40,178 nucleotides of DNA, taken from the IMG/VR virus record IMGVR_UViG_3300028394_000008, positions 1 to 40,178 of that record; one strand, written 5' to 3'. Of this stretch, positions 32,076 to 40,178 are shown piece by piece. Source of the DNA: a virus. The translations under genes were made by a program, and so were the position numbers. Position 1 is the first letter of the stretch. The number at the start of each line of letters is the position of its first letter. The notes under the pieces were generated by a model. It saw nothing but the letters and a program-made list of their open reading frames with translations. It searched no databases and had not been told where the DNA came from.

Positions 32076-33233
32076 ATGTCTACTATCACTAGTGCCAACC
32101 TTGGCAACGGTAACGGTTCGTATACCACCGACATCGTGGTCAAAGACCTCGATATGACTGTCTCTAACTATGTTAAAGACCGTACCCCTCTAACCAACAT
32201 GGCAATGAGCAAGAAGCGCAAAGTCAATTCGACTCTGCACATCTGGCCTGTTGACTACTACCGTGTTCCCGCTTTGAATGCAAAGCTGGAAGGCGCTGCT
32301 GTAGCCGCATCTGATGCTGCTAACAACACCCGTGCTAACTGCGGCAACTACACCCAGATTTTTACTACCGTGATTGGTGCTACTGGCACTGCTCGCGCTG
32401 TGGAACAAGCTGGTGGAGATCCCCAAGCGTATCAAGAAGTCAAGCAATTGACCGAGATCATGTTTGATGTGGAACTGCAATTGGTTCGTGCTGATGGTGC
32501 TTCTATCAAATACAGCGGTCAAGCTGCAACCCAGGGTTCTAGCCCTAACAATGGTCGCCGTTTGGGTTCGTTGTATTCTTTTGCTGGAACTCGTTCTGGT
32601 AATGATACTGATGGCACTTCTGTGTTGAACATTGCTACCTCTGACGGTAATGATGTTACTTCCGCAACCAACACCAACCAACCGTTCAATGGCTTGCTGT
32701 CTAACGCTGGTCTGGGCTACTTCACTTTTTCAAGTGGCGTTACCCTTCAGCAATTCAGCCCGTACTTGTACAAGCAATTGGTAACCACCGCTGAACAGCG
32801 CTTCAATGCCAAGATTACTAACATGGTTGTTCCCACTTCCATGCGTACTCACATCTCGGACATGATGCCTACCAGCCGCTCTATCAACCGTTTTAACCCT
32901 GCTGACAAGGGTGATACGATTGGTACTTACGAAGGTGACTTCAACTACACCTACCAAATCGATGATTCTTGGGTGATGGATCAAACCGGGGCTGATAACA
33001 CCTCCGCGCTGTTCCTGAATCCTGATGTCATCCAATGGGGTTCCTTGCGTGAACTTGGCCCGAATAACGAAGTGTTCAGTTCTGCTGACGCATCGTTGGA
33101 TCAGTACATCATGGAAGGCACGCTGATTGTGCGTAACCCTGCTGGTGTGGCTGTTCTGGCGGCAATTAGCCCAACTGGTGCTGCTGTTACGGCTCCCCGT
33201 ACCTCCACCCAGTGCCAGCGCTATTTGACATAA
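32076..33233 (+). CDS. Major capsid protein (SU10/DUF5309-type)
   Basis: A 385-aa protein with an AGGAG site before the ATG. The opening 'DIVVKDLDMTVSNYVKDRTP' followed by 'HIWPVDYYRVPALNAKLEGA' is characteristic of the SU10/DUF5309 HK97-fold capsid proteins. 'YTQIFTTVIGATGTARAVEQ' and 'YEGDFNYTYQIDDSWV' are further family-like stretches. It is expected to be expressed at very high level, and a strong terminator follows five bases later. Confidence 0.93.
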   Translation: MSTITSANLGNGNGSYTTDIVVKDLDMTVSNYVKDRTPLTNMAMSKKRKVNSTLHIWPVDYYRVPALNAKLEGAAVAASDAANNTRANCGNYTQIFTTVIGATGTARAVEQAGGDPQAYQEVKQLTEIMFDVELQLVRADGASIKYSGQAATQGSSPNNGRRLGSLYSFAGTRSGNDTDGTSVLNIATSDGNDVTSATNTNQPFNGLLSNAGLGYFTFSSGVTLQQFSPYLYKQLVTTAEQRFNAKITNMVVPTSMRTHISDMMPTSRSINRFNPADKGDTIGTYEGDFNYTYQIDDSWVMDQTGADNTSALFLNPDVIQWGSLRELGPNNEVFSSADASLDQYIMEGTLIVRNPAGVAVLAAISPTGAAVTAPRTSTQCQRYLT

Positions 33234-33237
33234 TCCC

Positions 33238-33265
33238 AAGGGGGGCTAATAACCCCCCTTTTTTT
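33238..33265 (+). terminator. Strong rho-independent terminator after the capsid gene
   Basis: AAGGGGGG (33238-33245), loop CTAATAA, CCCCCCTT (33253-33260) followed by further T's: an eight-pair GC-rich stem with a U-run. It begins five bases after the capsid stop and should limit transcription into the decoration gene, keeping capsid mRNA abundant. Confidence 0.92.
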
Positions 33266-33288
33266 AATTGTTTTTAAAGGAAAAAATT

Positions 33289-34095
33289 ATGGCTTTTATC
33301 TCTTGGAAAGAATACATCTCTGCTTTTGTGTCTGATGTTGTTACTGGTGACATTACTGGCGTTTTGGGAACGCAAGGTCAAGTTCAATATTTCCCACGCA
33401 CTTTGAGCGAATCGGGTATTCCAGTTATTGTTGCTAATACTGGCACTATTGCCACTAACGGCACTGTGACTTTGGGTACTGCTTTGCCCACAACCTACGC
33501 TAATGCTTTTGTCTACTTCCCAGCTTCTGCTGTGTCTGGTGACTCAACTGGCGGCATCTACTATGTGGTGTTTTCTAGCACTACTGTGGGTGTGGTTTAT
33601 GCTGGTAAATATGGCGTTGCTAACGGTGTAGGCGCTGTTGCGTTCACTCCTGTTGTTCCAACTGGCACTTTGACTGCTGTTACGGGTTCTAATAGTTCTT
33701 TCACTGGTTCTACCACTGAAACTACTTTGATTAACGTATCGCTTCCTGCTGGCGCTATGGGAAATAACGGTCAAGTCGTTGTTACCGCTAACTGGTCTTG
33801 CAACAACTCGGCTGGTGCCAAAACAGGTACTGTGTACTTTGGCGGCAGTGCAATTGGTACTGCATCGTCCTACACTACTTCTACTGGTGGCAGTTCTATG
33901 AACTCCATCCGTAATCGTGGTGCATTGGGTGTGCAGTCTACCCAGTTGATTGGTGGAGCAGCAGCTAGTGCTCATGTCTACACGGCAATTGATAGTTCTG
34001 CTGCTGTTGCAATCACCATTACTGGTGATACTGCTACCGCAACTGACCACATCGTGCTGGAAGGTTTCACTATCACTTTGAATCCTAAAGACTAA
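33289..34095 (+). CDS. Head decoration/fibre-like protein
   Basis: A 268-aa protein; the start at 33289 is preferred (AAAGGA upstream). It begins 'MAFISWKEYISAFVSDVVTG' and is otherwise Thr/Ser/Gly/Val-rich beta sequence ('GNNGQVVVTANWSCNNSAGA', 'ITGDTATATDHIVLEGFTIT'). This is the style of capsid decoration or head-fibre proteins. It lies between two terminators, directly after the capsid gene, and so is likely made in large amounts. Confidence 0.6.
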   Translation: MAFISWKEYISAFVSDVVTGDITGVLGTQGQVQYFPRTLSESGIPVIVANTGTIATNGTVTLGTALPTTYANAFVYFPASAVSGDSTGGIYYVVFSSTTVGVVYAGKYGVANGVGAVAFTPVVPTGTLTAVTGSNSSFTGSTTETTLINVSLPAGAMGNNGQVVVTANWSCNNSAGAKTGTVYFGGSAIGTASSYTTSTGGSSMNSIRNRGALGVQSTQLIGGAAASAHVYTAIDSSAAVAITITGDTATATDHIVLEGFTITLNPKD

Positions 34096-34113
34096 CTTAT
34101 TGACTAAGTTACT

Positions 34114-34139
34114 GAAAGGGCTTTGCAAAAGGCCCTTTT
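34114..34139 (+). terminator. Hairpin terminator after the decoration gene
   Basis: AAAGGGC (34115-34121) pairs with GCCCTTT (34132-34138); the loop is ten bases and only four T's follow. Weaker than the one after the capsid gene, but placed after a stop and before a new ribosome site. Confidence 0.65.
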
Positions 34140-34153
34140 GGTAAGGAGTCCAT

Positions 34154-34663
34154 ATGGCATTAAATATTAATGATAATGATGATGTAAAGGTCAACGAGGA
34201 ATACTACACAAAGGGTATTCTTGAGGCTGGTATTGATGGCGTTTTTCGCCACAATGACAAGCTGTTTAATGAAGTCAAGTCAGGCACTTGGTCGCAGACT
34301 TTCAATACACCAAACATTGATTACAAAGTTGGTGCGGTGAATGGTCAGCGTTATGTTCAATATGATCAAAAAAATGTAGAAGCTGTTCGGGAACGCTGTA
34401 CAGAATTACGGGCTTTCTACAAAGAGCATGGGACTGACAACCCGTTTTTTGCTGGTACTGCCCATATGATGGAATTGCCCAAATGCTTTGCCCATGAAAT
34501 CAGTTCCAAGTGGTTTAATAACCGTCCTTGGGAATTGATCAAAAAAGAAAAGCAGGACAAAATTTTGTTCTATGCGATAGTCAATGAATACTATTCGGAT
34601 TTTGTAGTTCACCCAACCGGCAAAATACCCTTGCCGTATAATCCAATTATTCCGACTAAGTAA
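34154..34663 (+). CDS. Hypothetical head-tail region protein
   Basis: A 169-aa soluble protein with AAGGAGTCCAT before the ATG. 'NNRPWELIKKEKQDKILFYA' and 'YYSDFVVHPTGKIPLPYNPI' are its most distinctive stretches. No family recognised. Its place between decoration and adaptor genes suggests a connector or minor head protein. Confidence 0.55.
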   Translation: MALNINDNDDVKVNEEYYTKGILEAGIDGVFRHNDKLFNEVKSGTWSQTFNTPNIDYKVGAVNGQRYVQYDQKNVEAVRERCTELRAFYKEHGTDNPFFAGTAHMMELPKCFAHEISSKWFNNRPWELIKKEKQDKILFYAIVNEYYSDFVVHPTGKIPLPYNPIIPTK

Positions 34664-34671
34664 GGAACAAC

Positions 34672-35643
34672 ATGGCTCTCTTTATTCAATCTGCCAACGC
34701 ATTAGTAAGTAGGGTGGCACAATGGGTTGGAGCCATACCTTCTGCACTGTCAATCAATGCCACCGCTTTTAACAGCGTAACTGGGGCAATTACCACTTCT
34801 TCTACGGCTGTTGGTACAGTGCTTGTTGGCGACTTTATTGGCCCTGCTGTTACCGGCCCGTTTACCGCAGTAACCGCAGTCAATAGCACCACCATCACCG
34901 TCAATGACCCTGATGGCATGTGGTCTGGGGCTACATTGCCTACAGCAATTCTAAAAGTACCTACGCAATCTTCTGTAGAAATTATGTCCTGCATTCAAAT
35001 GGCAGAACTAAAAATGCGGACTATTGAATTGCCGTCATTGCGTACAGACCCGTATTCGGCTACTCCCTCTATCTTGACTACAAATGCCCAGGGCATGGCT
35101 CCTATCCCATCGGATATGAACATGCCTATTTTGTTTTTTCAAGAATCACAGCCTACTGGTGGCTCTACAAATGTAGGCCCGTGGATTGTGTATGACCGTG
35201 TTGGTGACCGAGAAATCATTCGCCGCAGGATGATTGACCAGTTGTACATTCGTCCATTTGGCGTTCCACGGGTAATTCGGGCATCTTTCTCTGAAGTTGG
35301 GCCTAACTATGTGTTTACTCCTAATCCTGGTGAAAACGTCATCATCAAAGCCTACTATCAGCAGACATTCCCGTTTTTGTTTAGCCCAACTACTGATGCT
35401 TTAAACCCCATTGTGCAAAACAATGCGGTTTTGTCTTCTTTTCCTGAAGGCTATCTGTTTGGTACGTTATGGGCGTATTACGACAAAAACAAAAATGTTG
35501 ATGAATCCCAAAAATGGATTTCCCGTTTTGATACTGCTTACGGCTTGATTGAAGACCAAAACTTTCGTGGAAAATGGAAGGGTGGGGATCAGCACCTTAC
35601 TTCAGAATTCCAACCCCGCAGTTATCGCTATTCGTTTAAATAG
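34672..35643 (+). CDS. Head-tail adaptor protein (P22 gp4/SU10-like)
   Basis: A 323-aa protein with AAGGAACAAC before the ATG. After a Thr/Val-rich N-terminal region of about 100 residues comes 'SVEIMSCIQMAELKMRTIEL', then 'GMAPIPSDMNMPILFF', then 'RVIRASFSEVGPNYVFTPNP', 'YYQQTFPFLFSP' and 'FPEGYLFGTLWAYYDKNKNV'. This order of helices and strands matches podovirus head-tail adaptors. The N-terminal beta insertion is unusual for the family. It bridges portal and tail. Confidence 0.6.
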   Translation: MALFIQSANALVSRVAQWVGAIPSALSINATAFNSVTGAITTSSTAVGTVLVGDFIGPAVTGPFTAVTAVNSTTITVNDPDGMWSGATLPTAILKVPTQSSVEIMSCIQMAELKMRTIELPSLRTDPYSATPSILTTNAQGMAPIPSDMNMPILFFQESQPTGGSTNVGPWIVYDRVGDREIIRRRMIDQLYIRPFGVPRVIRASFSEVGPNYVFTPNPGENVIIKAYYQQTFPFLFSPTTDALNPIVQNNAVLSSFPEGYLFGTLWAYYDKNKNVDESQKWISRFDTAYGLIEDQNFRGKWKGGDQHLTSEFQPRSYRYSFK

Positions 35644-35651
35644 GGGCGCAC

Positions 35652-38336
35652 ATGGCTACAAGTGGTCTTTATGGCAGCACCTCTACCGGAACAGTTGCTC
35701 CTCAGTCAGGTTCAGAATCGGTAGGTCTGTACGGCAATAACACCGTATTTGGCGGCAGCTATTTTGAATACCTGATTTTTCTTGATTCGGTTACTACTCC
35801 TGCTACGCCTACGGGCGGCTCTTGGAGTTTTGTAACCAATACTGGAACACCCCCAACTGGCTGGACTAACAATCCACCCCAAGTCCCCACAGGCAAGGTA
35901 TGGATTTCCATTGCTTTGGTCAATTCCAAATCAACGGCAACTCTTACTTGGTCAACCCCAGGCATTTTTGCTAACCCTGCCGGTACTGGAACCGTTACCA
36001 GCGTAGCTGCATTGACGCTTACAACTGCGGGAACTGATGTTTCCTCTACTGTATCCAACCCAACAATTGCCCCGGTCATTACGCTGAATTTGCCTACAGC
36101 ATCCGCTACTAATCGTGGCGCGTTGAGTGCAGCAGACTGGACTACCTTTAACAGCAAGGGGTCAGGTACTGTCACTTCTGTTTCAGGCACTACGGGCCGT
36201 GTAACTAGCACGGGCGGCGCTACACCTGTTATTGATTTGGCAAGCGGCGTGGCGACACCTGGAACCACAGGCTCTGCAACGCTTGTTCCGGTAGTCACCA
36301 TTGATACCTACGGGCGCGTAACCAGCATTACAACTGCTGCTAATCCACAAGGCACTGTGACATCGGTTACAGGCACTGCCCCTGTTGTATCGTCTGGTGG
36401 AGCAACCCCTGCTATCAGCATGGCGGCAGCTACTGCATCTGTAAACGGGTATTTGACCTCTACTGATTGGACAACATTTAACAGCAAAGGTTCTGGTTCT
36501 GTCACAAGCGTGGCGGCAACTGTACCTAGCTTTTTATCGGTAGCAGGAAGTCCTATTACCACTTCAGGAACATTGGCATTAACCTATTCAGGCACTGCTT
36601 TGCCAGTGGCTAATGGCGGCACGGGAGTTACAGCATCTTCTGGAGCAAACAGCGTTGTTTTGCGTGATGCTAGTGTAAACATTAGCGTTAATTCCATTAT
36701 CGAAGGGTATTCCAATGTTGCTGCTGCTGGCACAACTACAACGCTGACTGTTGCTTCTGTACCCAATTATGTTGTTACTGGTTCAGGTGGGCAAACATAT
36801 CAATTGCCTGATGCAACAACTTTGGCAAATGGCGTTAACTACACCTTTAATAACAATCAAAGCAGTGGCACAATTGTTGTTAAAAATAATTCAGGCACTA
36901 CCATTACCACCATTCAATCAGGCGGTTTGGTTGATGTAAGCTTGTTAAGCAATTCAATTGCTGCTGGATCATGGGACGTGCATAACTTTGCACCTTCTAA
37001 TGTGTCTTGGTCTACCAATACGTTGGATTACCCCGGTTCTATAACTTCAGCCACATGGAATGGTGTTGCCGTTGCCATTAATAGAGGCGGCACTGGTCAA
37101 ACTACTGCTACCGCTGGATTTAATGCTTTGTCGCCTATTACTAGTACGGGCGATTTAATTATTGGCAATGGTACAAACAGCGCAACTCGTTTGGCTATTG
37201 GTACTAATGGTTATGTTTTAACATCTAATGGCACAACAGCGTCTTGGACTGCGGCTTCTGCTGGGACTGTTACCTCTGTAACTGGTACATCTCCTGTTGT
37301 GTCTAGCGGCGGTGCAACCCCTGCTATCAGCCTTGCTGCTAGTTATGGTGACACTCAAAATCCATATGCATCCAAGACAGCCAACTACGTTTTAGCTGCG
37401 CCGAATGGCACTGCTGATGTACCGACATTTAGGGCTATTGTTGCTGCTGACATTCCTACGCTCAATCAGAACACCACAGGCTCTGCTGGTTCTGTTGCCA
37501 ATGCGTTGACATCGGGCACAGGCATATCGTTTAGTTCCGGCACTACCTACAACGGGTCTGCGGCAATTACTGTCAACAACTCGTTGCCAATGGTTTATCC
37601 CGGTGCAGGAATCCCCAATTCAACGGGAACTGCTTGGGGCACTTCATACAGCACCACAGGCACAGGCACTGTTGTAGCGTTGGCAACTTCACCAAGTTTT
37701 GTAACGCCAATCTTGGGTACGCCACAATCTGGTAACTTCAGCACCGGCACATTTACTTGGCCTACCTTTAACCAAAACACTACAGGCACTGCTGCCAATG
37801 TTACTGGTACAGTAGCTGTTATTAATGGTGGTACGGGGCAAACCACAGCGTCTGCTGCCTTTAATGCGTTGTCGCCAATTACAACTACCGGCGACTTAAT
37901 TATTGGAAATGGCACAAACAGCGCCACCCGATTAGGCATTGGTGCTAATGGCTATGTGCTTACTTCTAATGGCACAACAGCATCTTGGGTTGCTGGTGGT
38001 GGAGGTGGAAGCGGTACTGTTACATCGGTTGCAGCATCAGTGCCATCATTTTTGTCAATTGCCGGTAGTCCAATTACAACTAGCGGAACTTTGGCAATTT
38101 CGTATTCAGGAACTGCCCTTCCTATTGCCAATGGCGGTACAGGATTAACTGCAACTCCAGCTAACGGAGAAATTGACATTGGCAATGGAACGGGGTTTAC
38201 TCGCACCACGTTGACGGCAGGCTCAAACATCACAATTACCAATACAAGTGGAGCAATTACAATTGCGTCTACGGGTGGTGGAAGTGGAATTACAACTGGT
38301 AAAGCTATCGCAATGGCGATGATTTTTGGCTATTAA
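35652..38336 (+). CDS. Long tail fibre with NGGTG repeats
   Basis: An 894-aa Thr/Ser/Gly-rich protein. The N-terminal 100 residues are distinct ('GLYGSTSTGTVAPQSGSE'). Four NGGTG or RGGTG motifs are present, flanked by '[16 protein letters not shown]', 'INRGGTGQTTATA', 'INGGTGQTTASAA' and 'ALPIANGGTGLTA'. Two blocks of about 55 residues (DNA around 37085-37250 and 37826-37990) are near copies, as are the stretches at about 36508-36630 and 38020-38145. Such repeats form trimeric shafts that recognise the host. The short fibre at 3805 has the same repeat style. Confidence 0.85.
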   Translation: MATSGLYGSTSTGTVAPQSGSESVGLYGNNTVFGGSYFEYLIFLDSVTTPATPTGGSWSFVTNTGTPPTGWTNNPPQVPTGKVWISIALVNSKSTATLTWSTPGIFANPAGTGTVTSVAALTLTTAGTDVSSTVSNPTIAPVITLNLPTASATNRGALSAADWTTFNSKGSGTVTSVSGTTGRVTSTGGATPVIDLASGVATPGTTGSATLVPVVTIDTYGRVTSITTAANPQGTVTSVTGTAPVVSSGGATPAISMAAATASVNGYLTSTDWTTFNSKGSGSVTSVAATVPSFLSVAGSPITTSGTLALTYSGTALPVANGGTGVTASSGANSVVLRDASVNISVNSIIEGYSNVAAAGTTTTLTVASVPNYVVTGSGGQTYQLPDATTLANGVNYTFNNNQSSGTIVVKNNSGTTITTIQSGGLVDVSLLSNSIAAGSWDVHNFAPSNVSWSTNTLDYPGSITSATWNGVAVAINRGGTGQTTATAGFNALSPITSTGDLIIGNGTNSATRLAIGTNGYVLTSNGTTASWTAASAGTVTSVTGTSPVVSSGGATPAISLAASYGDTQNPYASKTANYVLAAPNGTADVPTFRAIVAADIPTLNQNTTGSAGSVANALTSGTGISFSSGTTYNGSAAITVNNSLPMVYPGAGIPNSTGTAWGTSYSTTGTGTVVALATSPSFVTPILGTPQSGNFSTGTFTWPTFNQNTTGTAANVTGTVAVINGGTGQTTASAAFNALSPITTTGDLIIGNGTNSATRLGIGANGYVLTSNGTTASWVAGGGGGSGTVTSVAASVPSFLSIAGSPITTSGTLAISYSGTALPIANGGTGLTATPANGEIDIGNGTGFTRTTLTAGSNITITNTSGAITIASTGGGSGITTGKAIAMAMIFGY

Positions 38337-38345
38337 GGAAGCAAT

Positions 38346-38717
38346 ATGGCAAACCCCAATATCGTCAATGTAACTTCTATATATGGAAGTACATCTTATC
38401 TTATTCCTACCACAACTACTGCTACCGCATGGACTGCATTAACTCCTGCTGCAAGTACGGTAAATAAAATAGATTCAATTGTTGCAACCAATGTAACGGG
38501 GTCTGCTGCTTCAATTACTGTGTCCATCAATAGTGCAACGGCTGGTGGTGGAACTGCATACCGTCTTACTTATCAAACGCCTGTTCCAGCAAATGCTTCT
38601 TTAATTGTTGTTGATAAAAGTGTTGGGTTATATGTAGGTGAAAGTCAATCAATAGTTGTTACTTCTGGGACAACCAATGCAATTGAAATGGTCGCTACGT
38701 TTGAGGCTATAACGTAA
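38346..38717 (+). CDS. Small beta-sandwich virion protein
   Basis: A 123-aa Thr/Ser/Ala/Val-rich protein beginning 'MANPNIVNVTSIYGSTSYLI', with AAGGAAGCAAT ahead. A beta-sandwich pattern follows ('IVATNVTGSAASITVSI'; 'YVGESQSIVVTSG'). Similar short proteins lie beside fibre genes in many aquatic phages. It is probably attached to fibre or tail. Confidence 0.65.
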   Translation: MANPNIVNVTSIYGSTSYLIPTTTTATAWTALTPAASTVNKIDSIVATNVTGSAASITVSINSATAGGGTAYRLTYQTPVPANASLIVVDKSVGLYVGESQSIVVTSGTTNAIEMVATFEAIT

Positions 38718-39718
38718 TGACTAGTTTTAAAGGTTCTATTCGTTCTGCAACAGCGGCAACAAGCAGTACTACTGCTGCTCTTGGTAAGTGGACGTTAACT
38801 GAACATATGCAAGCGCGGCAAGCAGCAGCATGGCCCGGATATGCTACAGGTACTATTGATTATTTGGTAGTAGCCGGTGGCGGCGGTGGCGGTGGTGGTG
38901 GTGGTGGCGGTGGTGGAGCCGCAGGCTTTAGAACCGCAACAGGTTTTTCTGTCACAGCAGGGACTGCATACACCGTTACTGTAGGTGGTGGGGGTTCTGC
39001 TGGCGCAGGAACTGGAAGAACAAGTGGTACAAAAGGTTCTGATTCAGTATTCAGCACCATCACCTCTACAGGCGGTGGGTATGGTGGCGGGTATCCATTG
39101 CAAGGCGGTTCTGGTGGTAGTGGTGGTGGTTCTGGTAAAGATTCAAACGTAGCTGGTGGCGCGGGTAATACACCGAGCACAAGCCCATCCCAAGGGAATA
39201 GCGGCGGCTCTGTTTCTGGGGCCAGCAATATTGGCGCAAGCGGCGGTGGTGGCGCTACAGCAGTTGGTTCTAATGGTGGTGGTGGCCCAGCCGCTGAAGT
39301 TGGTGGAAATGGTGGCGCAGGAACTGCTAGTTCAATAAATGGCAGTAGCGTCACCTATAGCGGAGGAGGAGGAGGGGCAGTTAACAGCATTGGCGCTCCA
39401 ACGCCCGGACTAGGTGGCGCAGGCGGTGGCGGTAATGCCTCTGTCAATGGCTCTGCTGCTGGCTCACCCGGCACTACTAATCTTGGAGGAGGCGGTGGTG
39501 GCGGCGACTACAATTCACCCGGCGCTGCTCAAAATGGTGGTGCTGGTGGTTCTGGAGTTGTAATACTTGTGTACCCCAGTTCATTTTCAGATTTGGCTTC
39601 TGTCGGAGCGGGTTTAACTTGTAATGGTAGTGCAGGAAATACTGTTTCGGATACAGCATCTCGTTCTGGTTACAAAGTTTATAAATTTACTGCTGGCACA
39701 GGAACAATTACATTCTAA
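38717..39718 (+). CDS. Gly-rich adhesin-like tail protein
   Basis: A 333-aa protein. 'DYLVVAGG' leads into 14 consecutive glycines (codons at 38876-38917), then 'GFSVTAGTAYTVTVGGGG'. Many more Gly patches continue to residue about 280 and a compact C-terminal domain ends 'YKVYKFTAGTGTITF'. This matches the glycine-rich phage adhesin fold, in which Gly-loops present receptor-binding surfaces. It overlaps the previous gene by one base and lies two bases before the next. Confidence 0.8.
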   Translation: MTSFKGSIRSATAATSSTTAALGKWTLTEHMQARQAAAWPGYATGTIDYLVVAGGGGGGGGGGGGGGAAGFRTATGFSVTAGTAYTVTVGGGGSAGAGTGRTSGTKGSDSVFSTITSTGGGYGGGYPLQGGSGGSGGGSGKDSNVAGGAGNTPSTSPSQGNSGGSVSGASNIGASGGGGATAVGSNGGGGPAAEVGGNGGAGTASSINGSSVTYSGGGGGAVNSIGAPTPGLGGAGGGGNASVNGSAAGSPGTTNLGGGGGGGDYNSPGAAQNGGAGGSGVVILVYPSSFSDLASVGAGLTCNGSAGNTVSDTASRSGYKVYKFTAGTGTITF

Positions 39719-39720
39719 TC

Positions 39721-40080
39721 ATGGCACATTTTGCAGAACTTGATGAAAACAATATTGTCCTACAAGTTATTGTGGGAGTTGATGAGCCATTAGATGGCGA
39801 AACCATTTATCAAGAATTTTCTGGCAAAGTATGGAAACGCACTAGCTACAACACTTATGGTGGAATTCATTTGCTTGGAGGCACACCATTTCGTAAAAAT
39901 TATGCAGGAATTGGGTATATCTATGATGCACAACGTGACGCATTTATACCTCCAAAACCATACCCAAGTTGGACTTTGGTAGAAGACACTTGCCAATGGA
40001 CTCCACCCGTTGCTATGCCTACTGACGGCAATATGTATGATTGGGATGAATCAACTACTTCTTGGGTTCAGCAAGGATAA
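39721..40080 (+). CDS. Conserved aquatic-phage tail-region protein
   Basis: A 119-aa protein beginning 'MAHFAELDENNIVLQVIVGV'. 'TSYNTYGGIHLLGG', 'RKNYAGIGYIYDAQRDAFIP' and 'PKPYPSWTLVEDTCQWTPPV' form a well-known small protein of cyanophages and related aquatic viruses, usually next to fibre genes. Function unknown. Only three bases separate its stop from the ATG of the nozzle-like gene on the circle. Confidence 0.78.
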   Translation: MAHFAELDENNIVLQVIVGVDEPLDGETIYQEFSGKVWKRTSYNTYGGIHLLGGTPFRKNYAGIGYIYDAQRDAFIPPKPYPSWTLVEDTCQWTPPVAMPTDGNMYDWDESTTSWVQQG

Positions 40081-40178
40081 AACATGGCTGATTACGCCCG
40101 TCTTCGGACTCCATTTTTAAATATGTCGTTTACACCCGATGTGCCGTCAAACGCACTTGGGGCAAATGAGTACAACGC
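40052..40178. repeat. Right copy of the 127-bp terminal direct repeat; contains a partial copy of the gene at 33
   Basis: Identical to bases 1-127. From ATG at 40084 it re-reads the first 31 codons of the nozzle-like gene, cut off by the window end. This is not a second gene but the circular junction. Confidence 0.95.

Noticed and set aside
32190-32681. 163-codon - strand frame inside the capsid gene
   Set aside because: Shadow of the major capsid gene, which has strong family motifs.
38860-39354. 164-codon Pro-rich frame on the - strand
   Set aside because: It is the mirror of the glycine codons of the adhesin gene (GGN read as NCC).
1-40178. Reverse transcriptase with template/variable repeats (diversity-generating system) or integrase
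   Set aside because: No YxDD reverse-transcriptase motif or tyrosine/serine integrase signature was seen in any gene; fibre repeats are ordinary NGGTG modules.

Overview
This window is a complete, circularly closed genome of a tailed bacteriophage (Caudoviricetes). The last 127 bases (40052-40178) repeat the first 127 exactly, so the unique circle is 40,051 bp. The gene content points to a short-tailed (podovirus) particle. There is a P22-like portal, a major capsid protein of the SU10/DUF5309 type, an adaptor, a nozzle-like protein (P22 gp10/T7 gp12 style), ejection-type internal proteins and several fibre genes. I see no tail tube, sheath or tape-measure gene. The lysis gene set indicates a Gram-negative host. 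The moderate GC content and several small phage families common in freshwater viromes suggest an aquatic betaproteobacterium or similar, but that is only inference. No integrase, reverse transcriptase, RNA polymerase, DNA polymerase, tRNA or CRISPR array was seen.

Layout. (1) The late block on the + strand starts at 23968, runs to the end of the window and continues across the circular junction to 12584. Its order is: a GNAT-like gene, a possible small terminase, a set of tiny basic proteins, large terminase, portal, scaffold, major capsid protein (strong terminator behind it), decoration-like protein, adaptor, long NGGTG-repeat fibre, Gly-rich adhesin, nozzle, more fibres, ejection proteins, two holin-like genes, an M15 endolysin, a metallophosphoesterase and an extremely acidic protein. 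(2) A compact - strand operon of small genes, 16048 down to 12581, is nearly all coupled by ATGA overlaps. It encodes a Sak/DUF1071 annealing protein, an SSB-like protein with an acidic tip, a MazG-like pyrophosphohydrolase, a winged-helix candidate and many micro-proteins. (3) A + strand replication operon, 16169 to 21689, encodes a DUF1376 protein, a DnaB/Twinkle-type helicase, a C5 cytosine methyltransferase, a VRR-NUC-like nuclease, a YbcO/DUF1364 nuclease and a Dps-like protein. (4) A short - strand unit, 23386 to 22179, ends in a GP88-family protein with seven clustered cysteines.

How the parts work together. The phage loads its own helicase but must borrow a host DNA polymerase. Annealing protein, SSB-like protein and two nucleases form a recombination kit split between the two divergent operons, which meet at about 16049-16168. 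The late block builds the head, packages DNA, assembles the short tail with at least four fibre or adhesin proteins, and lyses the cell.

Two non-coding stretches stand out. 21690-22138 holds a C/A-rich alternating tract followed by iteron-like repeats, a candidate origin. 23387-23967 holds palindromes and complementary C- and G-runs directly upstream of the late block, a candidate packaging or regulatory site. The strongest leads for something undescribed are the GP88 unit, the 83-aa acidic aromatic protein, the micro-protein operon and the duplicated fibre-end module at 4509/4957.
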